NCBI RefSeq assembly: GCF_034190915.1
Contig: NW_026947506.1
Span: 16,429,501 to 16,493,500 of the forward strand
Origin: Cavia porcellus
Taxonomy: Eukaryota > Chordata > Mammalia > Rodentia > Caviidae
DNA: 64,000 nt
Direction: 5' to 3'
Shown: positions 50,996-63,559 of the stretch, in pieces
Numbering within the stretch: the first letter of the stretch is position 1
How the letters are laid out: the number at the start of each line of letters is the position of its first letter
The notes under the pieces: model-generated
Databases searched by the model: none
The model's input: the letters and a program-made list of their open reading frames with translations, nothing else
What the model was told of the DNA's origin: nothing
Translations under genes and position numbers: made by a program

Positions 50996-51663
50996 TGTAA
51001 GACACCAGATAACTTGCAAGTATGGGGATAACAAACACTTCCTGCTGTGGGACAGATCTCACCACAAAAACAAAGAAAACAGAACCACAACTTGAGTGTC
51101 AACATCAGAGATTGATATTCTAAATAGGTATCCAACACCTTGAGGAAATCAGAAGGCACTAACTCAACTCCCTACAGGCAAAGGCCCTGCTCGCTCTTGC
51201 TATCTTCCCTATTGGATCCCAACCTAATCAATTTTACCTGAACAACTACACTCATAATCTTACTAATTGATCATAATCTGTCACACCTCATGCATCCCTG
51301 CATTGCAAGTTCCCATTTCCCCCCACCTTGAACCTGCCTCACCTCATGGTTTTGCTCTATAAAAATCCCTAGAAAAGGCAGGGTCCTGAGCAACCTACTG
51401 GTGAATCCTGCTGTCTGTCTGTTTTTTTGGGACATGGTAGATTATGCCAGCCTGGGGCTTAGCTATCTCTAAAATGACATCTGCCAAACCTTGGTACTGG
51501 GCCCAGAGAAGTAACTTAGCTTTCCAAGAGTAACTTGTATGTCTCTTGGTCTCTCTATCACGGTAACCTCTTATCAGGACAGAAGCTTTCTTTCTCCCAA
51601 TAAATATATGTTTCACTCTTAAACTCCAATGCTTCTAAAATTTATTCTTTGTTTTTAAAAAAC
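50996..51663 (+). mobile_element. Probable solo LTR (class I type), plus strand
   Basis: LTR-like layout: a candidate TG start near 50996, TATAAAAA at 51358-51365, AATAAA at 51599-51604, and a short U5-like tail ending near 51663. No internal retroviral sequence is visible next to it. Both ends are uncertain. Confidence 0.5.
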
Positions 51664-51807
51664 ACGAAATCAAACCGGACATCTAGTAGGTTGGAAGTTT
51701 GCTTCTCTCAAATCAAGGGACAATAGGAACAGAGAATAGAGCACTGCCCACCTGACACTACATCAGGACCTGGAGCTAACCTGGGGGACCTTAGTCACCA
51801 TAGTTAG

Positions 51808-51913
51808 GCAAGGAGTTTTTTCTTTTTATTTTTCCTTTGGTACCAGGGATGGAACTCATGACCTCATGATTTTCAGGCAGGCACTGTGCCACGGAGCTAT
51901 ATTCCAGACCCTA
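51808..51913 (-). mobile_element. ID-type SINE, minus strand, with target-site duplication
   Basis: The reverse complement begins gggtctggaatatagctcc and ends in an A-rich tail. It is flanked by 15-bp direct repeats agtcaYcatagttag (51793-51807 and 51914-51928, one mismatch). Confidence 0.85.
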
Positions 51914-51928
51914 AGTCATCATAGTTAG

Positions 51929-54757
51929 TTTTCACCAATTCTAATTGTACCTCTTGAAGATTCCACCCCATATCAATGCTCCTGTCCCAAAGCCTCACCA
52001 TTGTGTAGCTTGATGGTCTTATAGGGTCTTTCCTATGCAGTTTGAAGCTTGTAGAAGTCACACAAAGCAGCCCAACCATCTGGGGTCTTTTGCACAAGGT
52101 GCTAGGGACAAGCATTTTGGCGCCATGACATTGGAAGAACCCTTCCCCTTTGCCTCCTCTGATTGGACAGATTATACAGCTCGCTCCATTTTTATTGATT
52201 AACTTCCACTCTATTGCCCTCCCTCTGAGCCAAGTATGAAAAGAGAAACAAATCTTTAACTGCAAGAGTCGATGGAGCCCAAGAGAAAGACTGTAAAGCA
52301 GACACGAGATTGTCATAAAATGTTAATCTCATCTCGCCTAAATAGTACTTGCATTTAAAGGTTTTCTTACATTACTCAGGAAATTTTCCTGCAAATGGAT
52401 CAGGAATGTGTTCAGAAGATTCCCAGGGTCAATATTCTAGTAAAGAATCAATCTCCTTATGTCAGAAAACAACCTGAGTACAGGCCAGCACAGGACACAA
52501 TGGAATAGAGGGAGAACTGGTTGCATGAGAGGTCAATATTTGGGAATGAGGCAACTGCCTTCAGTTTGAAGATTTTCAAACTATTGCTTTCCATTTACTG
52601 ATTTTTCAGCTACAAAAATGAATATATGCCGCTGAAAAAAAAACACAAGATGTTAGGGTTAAATGATAGCAATATTCTGAAAAAGAATTTTAAAAATTTT
52701 AAAAAGAAAGCATACATTTTAACTCTGCCACGCAAGCTTACTGCTCACCCAAGGTCAAACCCTCCTCCCCTGTTTTTTCAAAGTGAGCATTTTGCCAAGC
52801 ATGAGGGTCAGAAGTGCAGTCCCACTGCTTATCCACTGAACCATTTCCTTTAGATGAGCAGGGAAACATTAGGATTTCAGACTGTAATTTTCTCATGCCC
52901 TGTAGTTCTCTCCTTACAAATTCAAATTTTGACTCTTTTAGGGCATTAATATTTTTAGAAGGAATATATTGCTTGGAGCCATGTGAAACTTTTGATGTTT
53001 TTGTTTAACTTAGACCTATAGACTATTAGAGTACCACACTTCTAGGTGTGTCTGGTGAGTTAATGTGAGTTTGATCTGACCAACTAAATCTTGTCCTTGG
53101 AGCCTTTCTCTTTGACTCCTTCTGTACTTTGTCTCCTGAATCTATAAAGTAGTTACTTATTTTTTTTATTTCTATTTGCCAAGATGTTTGTACATTGGAA
53201 ACAGTCAAAAGCAAACTGCAAACTGAAATGAGACAAAATGAACCTAATTTTCTTAAATTCTATATTTCAGGTATTTTGTCCTTCTAACTAAATAAATAAC
53301 CATATAAATAAATACATAAAAACCTAGTAACATTCAGTTATGTGCATATCCTAAATAAATTTCCAAATATATCGATTACTTTGATAACTTAGTTGAGTGA
53401 TTGATGCCTTCTAATACATCATAGACATAAGCAGGAGATCACTGGAGGTGTGCTCTAGTACAGTGGGTATTTTTCATAACCCTGTTTGCTACTGCTTCCT
53501 GGTTGTCATGAGGGGACCAACTTTCTTCTGGCACATTATTCTGTAATTCCAATTTTAGGTAAATCAATTTTAATTCAGTTCAAATATTTTTAATTATTTC
53601 AATCTTTCTTTACTTTTTTTACTTTTTCCTTTTGGTTTTGGAGACATGGTCTCATACACAATGAGGTATCCCTGTAAAATACTCTGTAGACTCTTGTATA
53701 CAACATCTAGGAGTAGAAAAAAAATTTGCAAAACAGTCCAAGTGTAAAATAATATGTGCAGATAGAATTGTAGAAGATGATTAAATACAGAGATAATAAT
53801 TATCCTACAATGTGATGATATAATATAAAGTCTTCAAATTATATCCTTAATATAACTGTATTCATAATATGTGTTAATCCATTGAAAATTGGACCAAAAA
53901 AATCTAAATGGTCTCATGATAAATGGGGGATAGTGTTTTATTATACAAATTTTAATAAAGGAACTAAAGAAATGCGACATTCCCTCTACCTAATGCCTGA
54001 GTCACCTTAAGAATCGGTTTTTTAAACTGTAATCTGGAGTTAGGCAAAAAAAAAAAAAAAAAAACAGGCACACACATTAAATTTATAAGAAGTGTTTAGA
54101 AATACTTCTGTTTTATTTAAAACCTAAACTTGATCAGACTGCCAGTATGAATGCAAAGAAAGAAGCTAGTAATTATTTCATTATGGTCAAAAATATTACT
54201 TTTTTTGGCCAAGTACATCTCATTTCTATTGAACACACAAGGAAATGTGCAATCCAGGCAGATTCAGGACAAAATATGAAAGACAAATATGGTGGCTATA
54301 CAAAATATATGGGGGAAAGAACTTTCTGCTCTAGGACTGAGCACAATTTCAAATATAAAATTGCAAATCTATAAAAGATAAAGTGATTTTAAATATATAT
54401 AAAATGAAACATAGCTAGGATTTATGCACACTAAACACCATAATGGTTGAAATTTGCTTCAGTAATAATCCCAGAGTAAGGATGGAATATCTAGAGAGAG
54501 CAAAAAAGTCAGTTTTATAAAAAATAAGTATCTTCATGGCAAATATGAACACATGATGTAAACAATTTCCAGAATATTTACCTAAGAATATTAAAGGGGT
54601 GCGATTAAGAAAGATAGGAAATAGGCAAATGAAAATAAATAATTAAATTTAACTTTCTATCAAGAGAATTCATCAAATTAGAGAATGGTGTTTGTAGTTT
54701 AGAAGTAGATACTATCACATGCTACTAGTAGAGGGTGGAAGGTGTTGATTAAGAATA
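51929..54757. other. AT-rich stretch without a recognised gene
   Basis: Short scattered open frames only, the longest being 139 codons at 51897-52316 on the minus strand, which overlaps the SINE and is not convincing. It contains an A tract at about 54046-54064. I see no RNA gene and no clear repeat family here. Confidence 0.5.
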
Positions 54758-54860
54758 GCATGATGGACACCGTACCACTCACCTGTAATCTGAGCTGGGG
54801 CATGAGGCTCACAAGTTCCAGGCCAGTGTGAGCAACATAGTGACAACTTGTTTTGAGAAA
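54758..54860 (+). mobile_element. B1-like SINE, plus strand, diverged
   Basis: Reads like a 7SL-derived body: cacctgtaatctgagctggg, then acaagttccaggccagtgtg and agcaacatagtgacaac, then an A/CA-rich end. Confidence 0.65.
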
Positions 54861-54957
54861 AACACACACATCTTTATCCCGTCTTTAAATGTTTACAGAA
54901 CCTGCATGCCTGTAAACATACTCCAACGTGTCTACGAAGTTTTCTTAAATCCTCTAC

Positions 54958-56658
54958 ATGAAATGTGAAAATAGCCATTCTCCCAAAACTGTTATACATA
55001 TTCAATAAATCTCAATTAAAATGCCATCAACATACCTCATAGATCCAGAGAAATCACTCCTAAAATTCATCTGGAGTGGCAAGAAACCTAAATAGCAAAG
55101 ACAGTTCTAGGCAGCAAAGGCAAGGCAGGAGGCATCACAACCCCTGACTTGAAGTTATACTACAAAGCAACTGCAATAAAATCAACATGGAACTGGAATC
55201 AAAGAGCCAAAGATCAATGGAATAGATTAGAAAATACAACCACAACTACAAACACACTCAACCACCTTATCTTTGATGAAGGGGTCAAACATGTTCACTG
55301 GAAGAACGACAGCCTCTTTAATAAATGGTATTAGAAAAACTGGCTTTCCATATGCCAAAAACTAAAACTAGATTCATGCCTACCACCATGTACTCAATGA
55401 AAATCTAAATGGATCAAAGACCTGAATAATAAAACAGAAAAACTAAATTTATTGGAAGACAAACTGTAAAAATCTTGAAGACATAGTGGTAGGTAGAGAA
55501 TTCATAAAAAGGAATCAAACTGCATGGGAAATGTTTCCCAGAATCAATAACTGGGATCACATCTCATTAAAAAGTTTTTGCATGTCAAAAGAAATCTCCA
55601 GCATAGTGAAAAGAAAACATACAAACTGGGAAAAAATCTTAGTGAACTCTCCCTCAGAAAAAGGACTTCTATCTAAAACATATAAAGAATTAAAAAAAAA
55701 ACTCAGACCCCCAAAATTCAAAGATCCAATCCAAAAATGCACATCTGAGATAAATACACAATTCTCAGATGAAGAAATACAAATGGTAAATAAATACATG
55801 AAAAAATGTTCATCATCATTAGTCATTAGAGAAATGCAAATTAAAACCACACTGAGATCCCATCTCACTCTTGAAAGAATGGCCAGGATCAAGAAAACCA
55901 CCAACTACAAATGCTGGAGAGGATATGGGGAAAGGAGCTCTCCTGCATTGTTGGTGGGAGTGTAGACTGGTGCAACCATTGTGGAGGTCAGTTTGCAGAT
56001 TTCTCAAAAAGCTAGGATTGGAAGTTCCATTTGTTTCAGCTATTCTACATCTAAGCATATTCCCAGAAGAACTGAAAACATCATACCACAGTGACATATG
56101 TGCACCAATGTTTATAACAGCACAATTTGTAACAGCCAGATCTTGGAAACAACCTAAGTGTCCATCAACTGAAGAATGGATAAAAAGTTGTGGTATTTTT
56201 ATACAATGGAGTACTACTCAGCTATAATGAATGATCACATTGAGACATTTATAAATAAATGGATGCAGCTTTAGACCATACTCATAAGTGAAATAAATCA
56301 AACTCACCTGTATAAATACCAAATAGTTTCCCTAGTGTAAGAAATGATAAGAATACATAAAAGTATTTGGTAATCATGATTCCCAACCATATTGGTTTGA
56401 AGCCATATAATGTTTTCACTCATTAACAGCAATGGTTTTAAACTGGGTTGTTTGATTTTAGTATCTATGACAGTACAAATAGCCATTTTGAAGAAAACAA
56501 CACAACATAAAAGCTGTGCTGATTTAATATCATCTTGTTTTGAAGTCCCATCAAGCTGTGGTACATCTGTTTCCATTGGTTTTAACATGTTGTATCTTAC
56601 TATATTTCACTATATACTATAGTATAAACAAAATTCTTTATAAGCAAAGAGATAATAA
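54958..56658 (+). mobile_element. 5'-truncated LINE-1 (L1-A), ORF2 end and start of 3'UTR
   Basis: Carries the C-terminal part of L1 ORF2 in three successive frames (open pieces at 55149-55334, 55486-55965 and 55871-56227), so at least two frameshifts. Recognisable pieces include the CWRGYG / CWWECRLVQPLW segment typical of the ORF2 C-terminus and a final TMEYYSAI block near 56200. The ORF2 stop is near 56340, followed by 3'UTR. No endonuclease or RT domain remains. The element is interrupted at 56659 and resumes at 59813. Confidence 0.88.
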
Positions 56659-56672
56659 AGAAACAGTTGTTC
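56659..56672. repeat. Left target-site duplication of the HAL1-like element
   Basis: agaaacagttgttc, repeated at 59799-59812; both copies lie in L1-A 3'UTR sequence. Confidence 0.88.
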
Positions 56673-59600
56673 GTCTTCCGGGAGAACATGGCAGACAGAT
56701 AACAGCAACTACCGGAGGCTCTCTGAAAGGCTCGGCTCAGAAGTCAGAAATGATGCGGACTAAGGAGACATGAGCCGGTAGAGATATGCTCTGTTGACCC
56801 AGGAACGAACTGGGCTGAGAGAAACCAAATTGGAATGCAGTCCTGGTGCTAAAATAGGAACAGAAAAGACGGTGTGGAGGCTGGACCCCGCGCCATTGGA
56901 AACCGCGATTTGGGTTTCCCACCACTCGGCGGCTGGCTGCCTCCACAGCGGCTCGGCAAGGAGAGACGCGCAGAAGCTCTGGGAATGGAAGTCTGCGAAT
57001 GGAGTCGAAAACAGGATGGACAAGGAGGCGTACACTGCCTTGTGGCGAGGTGAGTGAGACAAACTGACACTCTACCACAGTTTGACTCCAGCGGAGGACT
57101 TTCCGGGCTTGGGCAGTCCTGTAAGAGCAGGGCGCGGTGGCGACTCCAGCCACACATTCCCCTCTCAGACGGGATTGGTGAAAAGTGCCTGGCCTGCGTG
57201 ATGCTGCGGGCGGACTTGGTAGGCTGGCCTAACCCAGATCCCAGAGCCTGACGGTGGCCCAGAGGGGCGACTGACTCCCGCGTAGGCTGCCTAGTCCATA
57301 ACTCCTTGGTGTGCAGCAGTGGGCGGGAACACCTAGCCAGCACAATTTGATCAGGCTGTGGCTGACAGGCAGGGAAGCTGGGCCTCCTATGTAAGCTTGC
57401 ATTTATATAAGGAACAAAGAATATGGGGAAGGGAAGCAACAAGAAAGGCTCCTCGGCCCCCAATTCTGAGAAACAGGCAATAGCAGACACCGCACCAATA
57501 GACATTAAGCGCCATATAGAGAGCCTCATAGACCAATTCAGGAATGAAGTTATCAACAACCTGAAGCTAGAAGTATGCAGAATAGTTAGAGAAATGCTAT
57601 GCACCACCCAGGAAAAAACAGATGGTGGAATGGAAGAACAGAAAAAGAGGGGAGAATTGTTTGATGGAGAAAACAGAGAAAGCATAGAGTACGTGAAGCA
57701 GGTTCAAAGGGACTATCAAGAAATTAAGAAGTCTATCCAAGACTGGCATAACAGCTTGAAAGAAACTAAGGACAGACTATCTGAACTAGAGGGCAGACTT
57801 GTAATATGGGAGAATGAAATGAAAAACTTCTAAAAAATAACAAAGAAACACACAGCAATAATACAAAGACAAGAAGATGATAAGAGGATCCATAACTTAA
57901 GGATTAAGAACATAAAAGAAGAAGTTGGGACACAAACAAGTGAACTACAAAAGCTACTCACAGAAATAATCCAGGAGAATTTTCCTAATTTAGCAAAAGG
58001 TAAAGATACTCAGATGTATGAGGCATACAGGACCCCAGCTACCTACAACCCTAACAGAGAAACACCCAGGCATATAATAATAAAAATTCCAGAAATTCAA
58101 TACAAGAACAGAATATTAAAAGCTGTAAGAGACAAGAAACAGACCACTTACAAGGGAACACCCATTAGAATTACAGCAGATTTCTCTTCACAAACCATCA
58201 AATCACGAAGAGCATGGGGGGAAATAATTCAAGCTTTGAAAGATAATAATCTCCAGCCAAGATTGAGATATCCTGCACAACTGTCCCTGGAAATTGATGG
58301 AAAAACAAGGTGCTTCCAGGATAAAGAGGAACCGGGGGAATTTGCAACCACCAATTCAACCCTACAGAAAGTATTACAGGATATTCTAAAAAAAGAAAAA
58401 TACAAAGAACCCAGAAATAGTGGCGGGGAGGCCACAATGAATGGAGCAGAGAACAAAATGAAGAAGACAAACTGACAGCTACTGACAGAAAAAGAGCTTA
58501 ACAGAAATGAGACAGAGAAGATTGGATGATAGGAACAGCTATTTTGGAGAAAAGGACATCTTAATAGGTAACACTGATTTAGTATCATCGTGTTTTGAAG
58601 TCTCATCTAGCTTTTGTTCTTCTGTCTCCAATGGTCTAAACAGGTTGTATCTTATTGGATTTTATTATGTACGATAGTATAAGCAAAAACCTTTTAAAGA
58701 CAAGGAGATTATACAGAAACCATTGTTCATTTTCTGTTAGTCGATTCTAAATACTCTGTAATGCTGTCATTCTCTTAAATGGTTTTACATTGTTTTGATA
58801 TACTTAATGCTACAGTATACGAAGTTGTACTCAAGGACTTCAAGGAAAGAGTCAATATGGTAACTACACTTGGGTAGGAAATATCTGGTGGTGAAACACT
58901 ATTCTGCTTAAATGGTTATGTTTTGATCGTTGTTTCACTGTTATGCCCTCTTTTTTCTCAATCTCCACTCCATTATTTACTTTTTAATTTTTATCCATTT
59001 AATTAAAGGGAAAAAATAGCAGGATATAATATAGTAACCCACTTTGACTTTCTGTTATCTCGATTTGAAGCCCTGTATTACTCTCACCATCTTGTTTTTG
59101 ACTGATGTTCCCCTATTCTGTTTTGCTGGATAGTATCAGGTTCGAAAGTTTAGGCATCAGCTGTGAAGATAATGAGATTCATTATAACGCCCATTCTCAT
59201 TGACTTTTATCTACTTTTGAAGACCTACAATGTCTCCAATGTTTTGGTTTTGTCAGTTTTGTTCTTTACTGTTTTGTTCAATTGTATTATAACTAATGAT
59301 ATAGGCAATTCTATTAGAGATAGTGGGAGGCATTATGGTAACCATTGTTGATCACCTTGTATTATGTTTTTATATTATCTATTATGTCCACCCTTTTGAC
59401 TTGACCGATTCTGTTCTGTTATGTCTCATTTGGTTTTACTCTCTTCCAAAAAAGCAATAAGAACCATGGGAGCAATGAAACCCAAAATGTGTAATAGTCA
59501 TTGTACAAAAGAGAGGAAAAGAAAGTGCTCTAAACTATATAACTGCATGTATGTTTAAGTGTATAAGATAGAAAATGATATCACAGAGTTTTATTGGATC

Positions 59601-59798
59601 ATTGAACAGAACTGTTAGCAGTATCATTGTTGGAATGTCCACTCTACAAGCTTTAATTTTGTGACTTGAACAATTATTTCTAAGATGGCAATATGTAATC
59701 CATTAACTAATGATTTCCTACTGTTCATTTTTTTCTTCTGTAAATCTGTATAACTTGTACCCTTTCACTGTTTTTTTTTCTCAAATAAAAAAAAAAAC
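56673..59798 (+). mobile_element. HAL1-like LINE-1: 5'UTR, ORF1, 3'UTR, no ORF2
   Basis: A 3126-bp element between 14-bp target-site duplications. Order: 5'UTR rich in CpG compared with its surroundings (56673-57422), ORF1 (57423-58475), about 60 bp of linker, then an L1 3'UTR (from about 58537), AATAAA (59784-59789) and poly(A). The 3'UTR is homologous to that of the host element L1-A (compare 58537 onward with 56480 onward), so the element probably used the L1 machinery. ORF2 is absent and the join falls inside the 3'UTR, which is the structure known for half-L1 (HAL1) elements. Confidence 0.85.
57423..58475 (+). pseudogene. LINE-1 ORF1 (RNA-binding protein), one nonsense codon
   Basis: 351-codon frame from ATG 57423 to TGA 58473-58475, interrupted only by TAA at 57831-57833 (codon 137); I translated the stretch after it and it stays open. 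ORF1p is the trimeric RNA-binding chaperone of the L1 particle. Visible parts: a lysine/serine-rich N-terminus, a coiled-coil-like charged segment (about 30-175), an RRM-like part ending in EIIQENFPNLAK, and the C-terminal domain with ETPRHIIIKI, YKGTPIRITADFS and RRAWGEI. Length fits mammalian ORF1p. One lesion suggests a fairly young insertion. Confidence 0.88.
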
Positions 59799-59812
59799 AG
59801 AAACAGTTGTTC
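59799..59812. repeat. Right target-site duplication of the HAL1-like element
   Basis: agaaacagttgttc directly after the poly(A) tail, equal to 56659-56672. Confidence 0.88.
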
Positions 59813-60905
59813 ATTTTCTATTAGCTGGTTCTAAATACCTTGCAATTCTTGCATTCTCTTGAATGGCTTCAAACTGTCTTGATATGCTTGATGTTATATC
59901 ATACGAAGTTACACTCAAATAACTCAAGGAAAAAGGCACTATGGTGACTACTATTATCTTAGATTATCTGGTGGTGAAACACAATAATGCTTAAATTGTT
60001 CAGTTCTTCCCTGTGTGATTCTGTTACAATGTCCTCTCTTATCTCAATCTTCCCCACTTTTTAAATCTATTTTCTCTCATTTTTTTAACTAAGGGAAAAC
60101 TAAATTAAAAATAGTGGGATATATGATAGTAACTTTCTTGGTTTTTCTATTAACTTGATTTGAACCCCAGTATTGCTCTCCCCATCTTGTTCTGTCTGAT
60201 CATTCTATATTCCATGTTGTTTGATAGTATCAAGTTTGAGGGTATAGGCAACCACTTTGAAGGCAATAAGATATACTATGATGCCCATTATGGTTTGACT
60301 ATTATCCTTTTTTTTTTGAAGTCCTGCAAGGTCTTCAGTGTAGGTTTTATTGGTCTTGTTCTGTACTGTTTTGATCAATTCTATTATACCTGATGATGTA
60401 GACAACTCAATTTAAAAATAGCAAGAGGCACAATGGTAACCACTTTTGATCACCTGGTATTCTATTTTTGCATCATGTGCTATGCCCTCCCTTCTGTTCT
60501 GACTGTTTTGCTTAGTCACATTTGGTTTTATTGTCTTCAAAAAAAGTAATAAGAACCGTGGGAGTAACAATACCAAAAAGTCTAATTGTTATTGTAAAAA
60601 AGAGAGGAAAGGAAGGTGGAGTAAGGGATATAACTGCAGGTACGTTTGAATGTGTAGGATGGAAAATCATATTACTGAGCTTTTGTTGGATCACCGAACA
60701 GAACTGTCTCCAATTTCACTGTATGAAAGTCGACTTTATATGCTTTAATTTTGTAATTTGGACAACTGCTTCTGGGAAGATAATATGTAACCTATTAACT
60801 GGTGATTTCTTACTGTATATTTTTTTCTTGAAATATTGTATTATTTGTACCCTTTTACTGCTTTGTTTTTTCATGTCCTTTCTTTTTTCTCTTTAAATAA
60901 AAAAA
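59813..60905 (+). mobile_element. LINE-1 L1-A, remainder of 3'UTR
   Basis: Continues the 3'UTR interrupted at 56659, parallel to the HAL1-like 3'UTR, and ends with AATAAA (60896-60901) and a short A run. No coding sequence. Confidence 0.85.
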
Positions 60906-61584
60906 GGTGGTATTTTTATACAATGGAGTACTACTCAGCTATAAAAAATGATCACATTGAGATATTTACAAATAAGTGAGTGCAGCTTGAGACCATACTC
61001 ATAAGTGAAATAAATCAAACTTACATATATAAATACCAAAGTTTCCCTCGTGTAAGAAATGGTCAGAATACATAAAAGTATGTGGTAATCATGATTACCC
61101 ATTATATTGTTTTGAAGCCTTATGATGTTTTGATTCATTAATTGGAATGGTTTTATTCTGGGGTGTTTGATTTTATTTTCTGTGATGATATGAACAGTTA
61201 TTCTGAAGAAAATAAGACAGTATAATAGCTAGCACTGACTTAATATTGGGTTGTTTTCAAGCTTTTCTTCTGTCTGCATCTGTTTTATTATGTTGTATCT
61301 TATTGGATTTTATTATATGTGATATTATAAGCAAAATTTTTATAGTCAAGAATATAGAAATTATTGTTCATTTTCTGTTAGCTCGTTCTAAATACTCTGT
61401 AATACTTTTACCCTCTTGAATGGTTTTACACTGTCTTTTTATGTTTGATGGTATATGAAGGCATACTCAAATTTTCAAGGAAAGAAACACTATGGTAACT
61501 ACTGTTATGTCGGGTTATCCTCTGTTGCTTAAATTGCTCTGTTCTGACCTGTGTTGTTACGTCCTCTTTCATCTTAATCTCCTC
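60906..61584 (+). mobile_element. Second LINE-1 fragment (L1-B), last ORF2 codons and 3'UTR
   Basis: Begins abruptly with ggtggtatttttatacaatg, which matches L1-A at about 56190. It contains the final ORF2 codons and the first ~480 bp of 3'UTR, then breaks off into the simple repeat. It sits head-to-tail behind L1-A. Confidence 0.8.
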
Positions 61585-61690
61585 CATATATATGTATATA
61601 TATATACATACATATATATATGTATATATGTATATACGTATATATATGTATATACGTATATATACGTATATACATATATATATGTATATA

Positions 61691-61735
<45 letters not shown>
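61585..61735. repeat. Alternating purine-pyrimidine repeat: TATA/TACGTA block then (GT)n
   Basis: About 105 bp of TATATG/TATACG steps containing several TACGTA palindromes, followed by about 44 bp of GT. Confidence 0.95.
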
Positions 61736-61741
<6 letters not shown>

Positions 61742-61759
61742 AAAAAATAAAAAACACCA

Positions 61760-62260
61760 GTTAGGTAAAGCATCTATTCATCCTGTAATGGTGTCAGTTA
61801 GGAACAATATCTGTTGAAATCCTCCACATGGTGGCATGTGGCTAAAGTCTAATTGCCATCACTCCCCAAGATATTTCTCTCTTCTCTGTATAAGTTCTAG
61901 CGAAGGAAGTAGTTTTGGCTATAGTCTTAAAGAGCTATAAACTTGCCCTTTTTGCCTCCCTATCAGCTTTTTTATTTCCCAAGGATACTTCATACATGTC
62001 TCTCTGGTTTATTTTGAAACACATGACTGACCTGCTTAGGGAAATGGACTGCCTCGAGGAGCTGTAAAATTTCCTTCTTGAGATTCAAGTATGATTGCTT
62101 ATTAGTTAGAAGACCCCATTTCTCCCAGATAATTGCTTGGACACCAATATTAGGAAGGCATATTTGGAAAATGTATAGATATTTAAAATTTGCCTTTTCC
62201 TGATATGAATGCCCAAGAAATAATTGTTAGCTTGTCCTTTTGATTAGATGTCCCTGGGGA
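61760..62260 (-). pseudogene. ERV pol remnant: RNase H end and integrase core start
   Basis: In minus-strand frames I read a GLLTNKQSY and LLEAVHFPKQV stretch (C-terminal RNase H) and WQLDFSHMP (integrase core with the first catalytic Asp). In-frame stops separate these segments. Confidence 0.72.
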
Positions 62261-62439
62261 AAGAGACTGCTTCAATGACTTGTGAACTGACAACAGCAAA
62301 TCCTATCTTTCAACATTCTTGAACGAAGTTATTTTCTCAGTACACTGTGTCTTCTCAGCATTATGGAAGTGTAGGTCATTAATGTTCTGCCTGATTGCAT
62401 AGGTCAGAGAGATCACTTGTTCACAAGAATAGCTAATTT

Positions 62440-62540
62440 GGGGCTGAGGATTTAGCTCAGCAGCATAAGCGCCTGCCTTGCAAGCAGGCAGTCGTGAGTT
62501 CAATCCCTGGTACTGATAAAAATGAGAAAGACAAAAAAAA
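62440..62540 (+). mobile_element. ID-type SINE with near-perfect target-site duplication
   Basis: Begins ggggctgaggatttagctca, with A box tagctcagcagcataagc, B-box-like gttcaatccc and an A-rich tail. Direct repeats aagaatagctWattt (62425-62439 and 62541-62555) flank it. Inserted in the retroviral fragment and the best-preserved ID of the window. Confidence 0.92.
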
Positions 62541-63559
62541 AAGAATAGCTTATTTATAACCCTGAATGTATAGAAGAGGCAAGATTACGTGTAGTACAAG
62601 ATTTTATAAAAACTGAAGGGTTGTCCAAGTGCACACCCTGATATTTGTTAAGCCATTCTCCTGTTAACAAGTAAATTTTGTCTCTAGTATACCTCTGACC
62701 TAATGGAAAATTAGGATTTCTAGTCTCTTAATTTTGCAGCTTTCTCTGTGATTAAGCAGTAGCCGCTACTTCTTACAGGCTGGGTAGTCATCCAGAAGCC
62801 ACCACATTTAATTTTTAATTTTTTGAAAGTATACCACTAAGTATGGTTTTCTTAACCTTTTTGTCAAAACACAAAAGCAATAATTTTTTTTTCTGATATG
62901 TAGAGGAAGAAGGATTTTATTTTAGGACTGGTATTTTCAATGCTGGAGCCTGAGTAAGGGCATGTTATTTCCACTAAATGCATTATCCATCACTTTTATT
63001 CATTCTAGAGGTATAGATTGGTCAGCCTCATACAAAGACTTTGATATTAGACCAAAATTGGGTAGCCAGGTCTTCAAAATCCAGGAAGAAACAAAGCTCG
63101 TTGGTGACAGGAGATCCAAGATCACAGCCTTAATGAGTTGCCTATGTCAATAAGTATTGGAATTGGTTCAGAAATGACTTCTAAAGTTAGCCATTGTACC
63201 TTAGAAGAGATGGTAAAATATTTGGAAACATACATTTTAGGTTCTCTGGTGTCTCTTTCATCATCAGAGACACAAATGAGAGTTTTGGCTGGTCTAGTAC
63301 CTGTCTATGGGTTTGGACAGTCAACACTCAAGTGCCGTGAGTTAGGCATCTTGGCAGATTCACAGTTTGATCAGTGTCCAAAGGATGACTTGAGATAGTC
63401 ATGTGCCTAGGGCTAGACGTTTTGCATTTGAAAAAGTAAATTTTCCATCAGCTTTACTTGGATTTTGCCTTAGATAATCTGAGTGTGTTTAAAGTATTGC
63501 TAACTGTGATAGTTATAACCTAAACCTTTCTTTTTTGATTTTCTTCTTAGTTCCAAATG

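Noticed and set aside
62440..62540. Genuine tRNA gene
   Set aside because: It has A- and B-box-like segments but also an A-rich tail and target-site duplications, and lacks a complete cloverleaf 3' half; it is an ID SINE.
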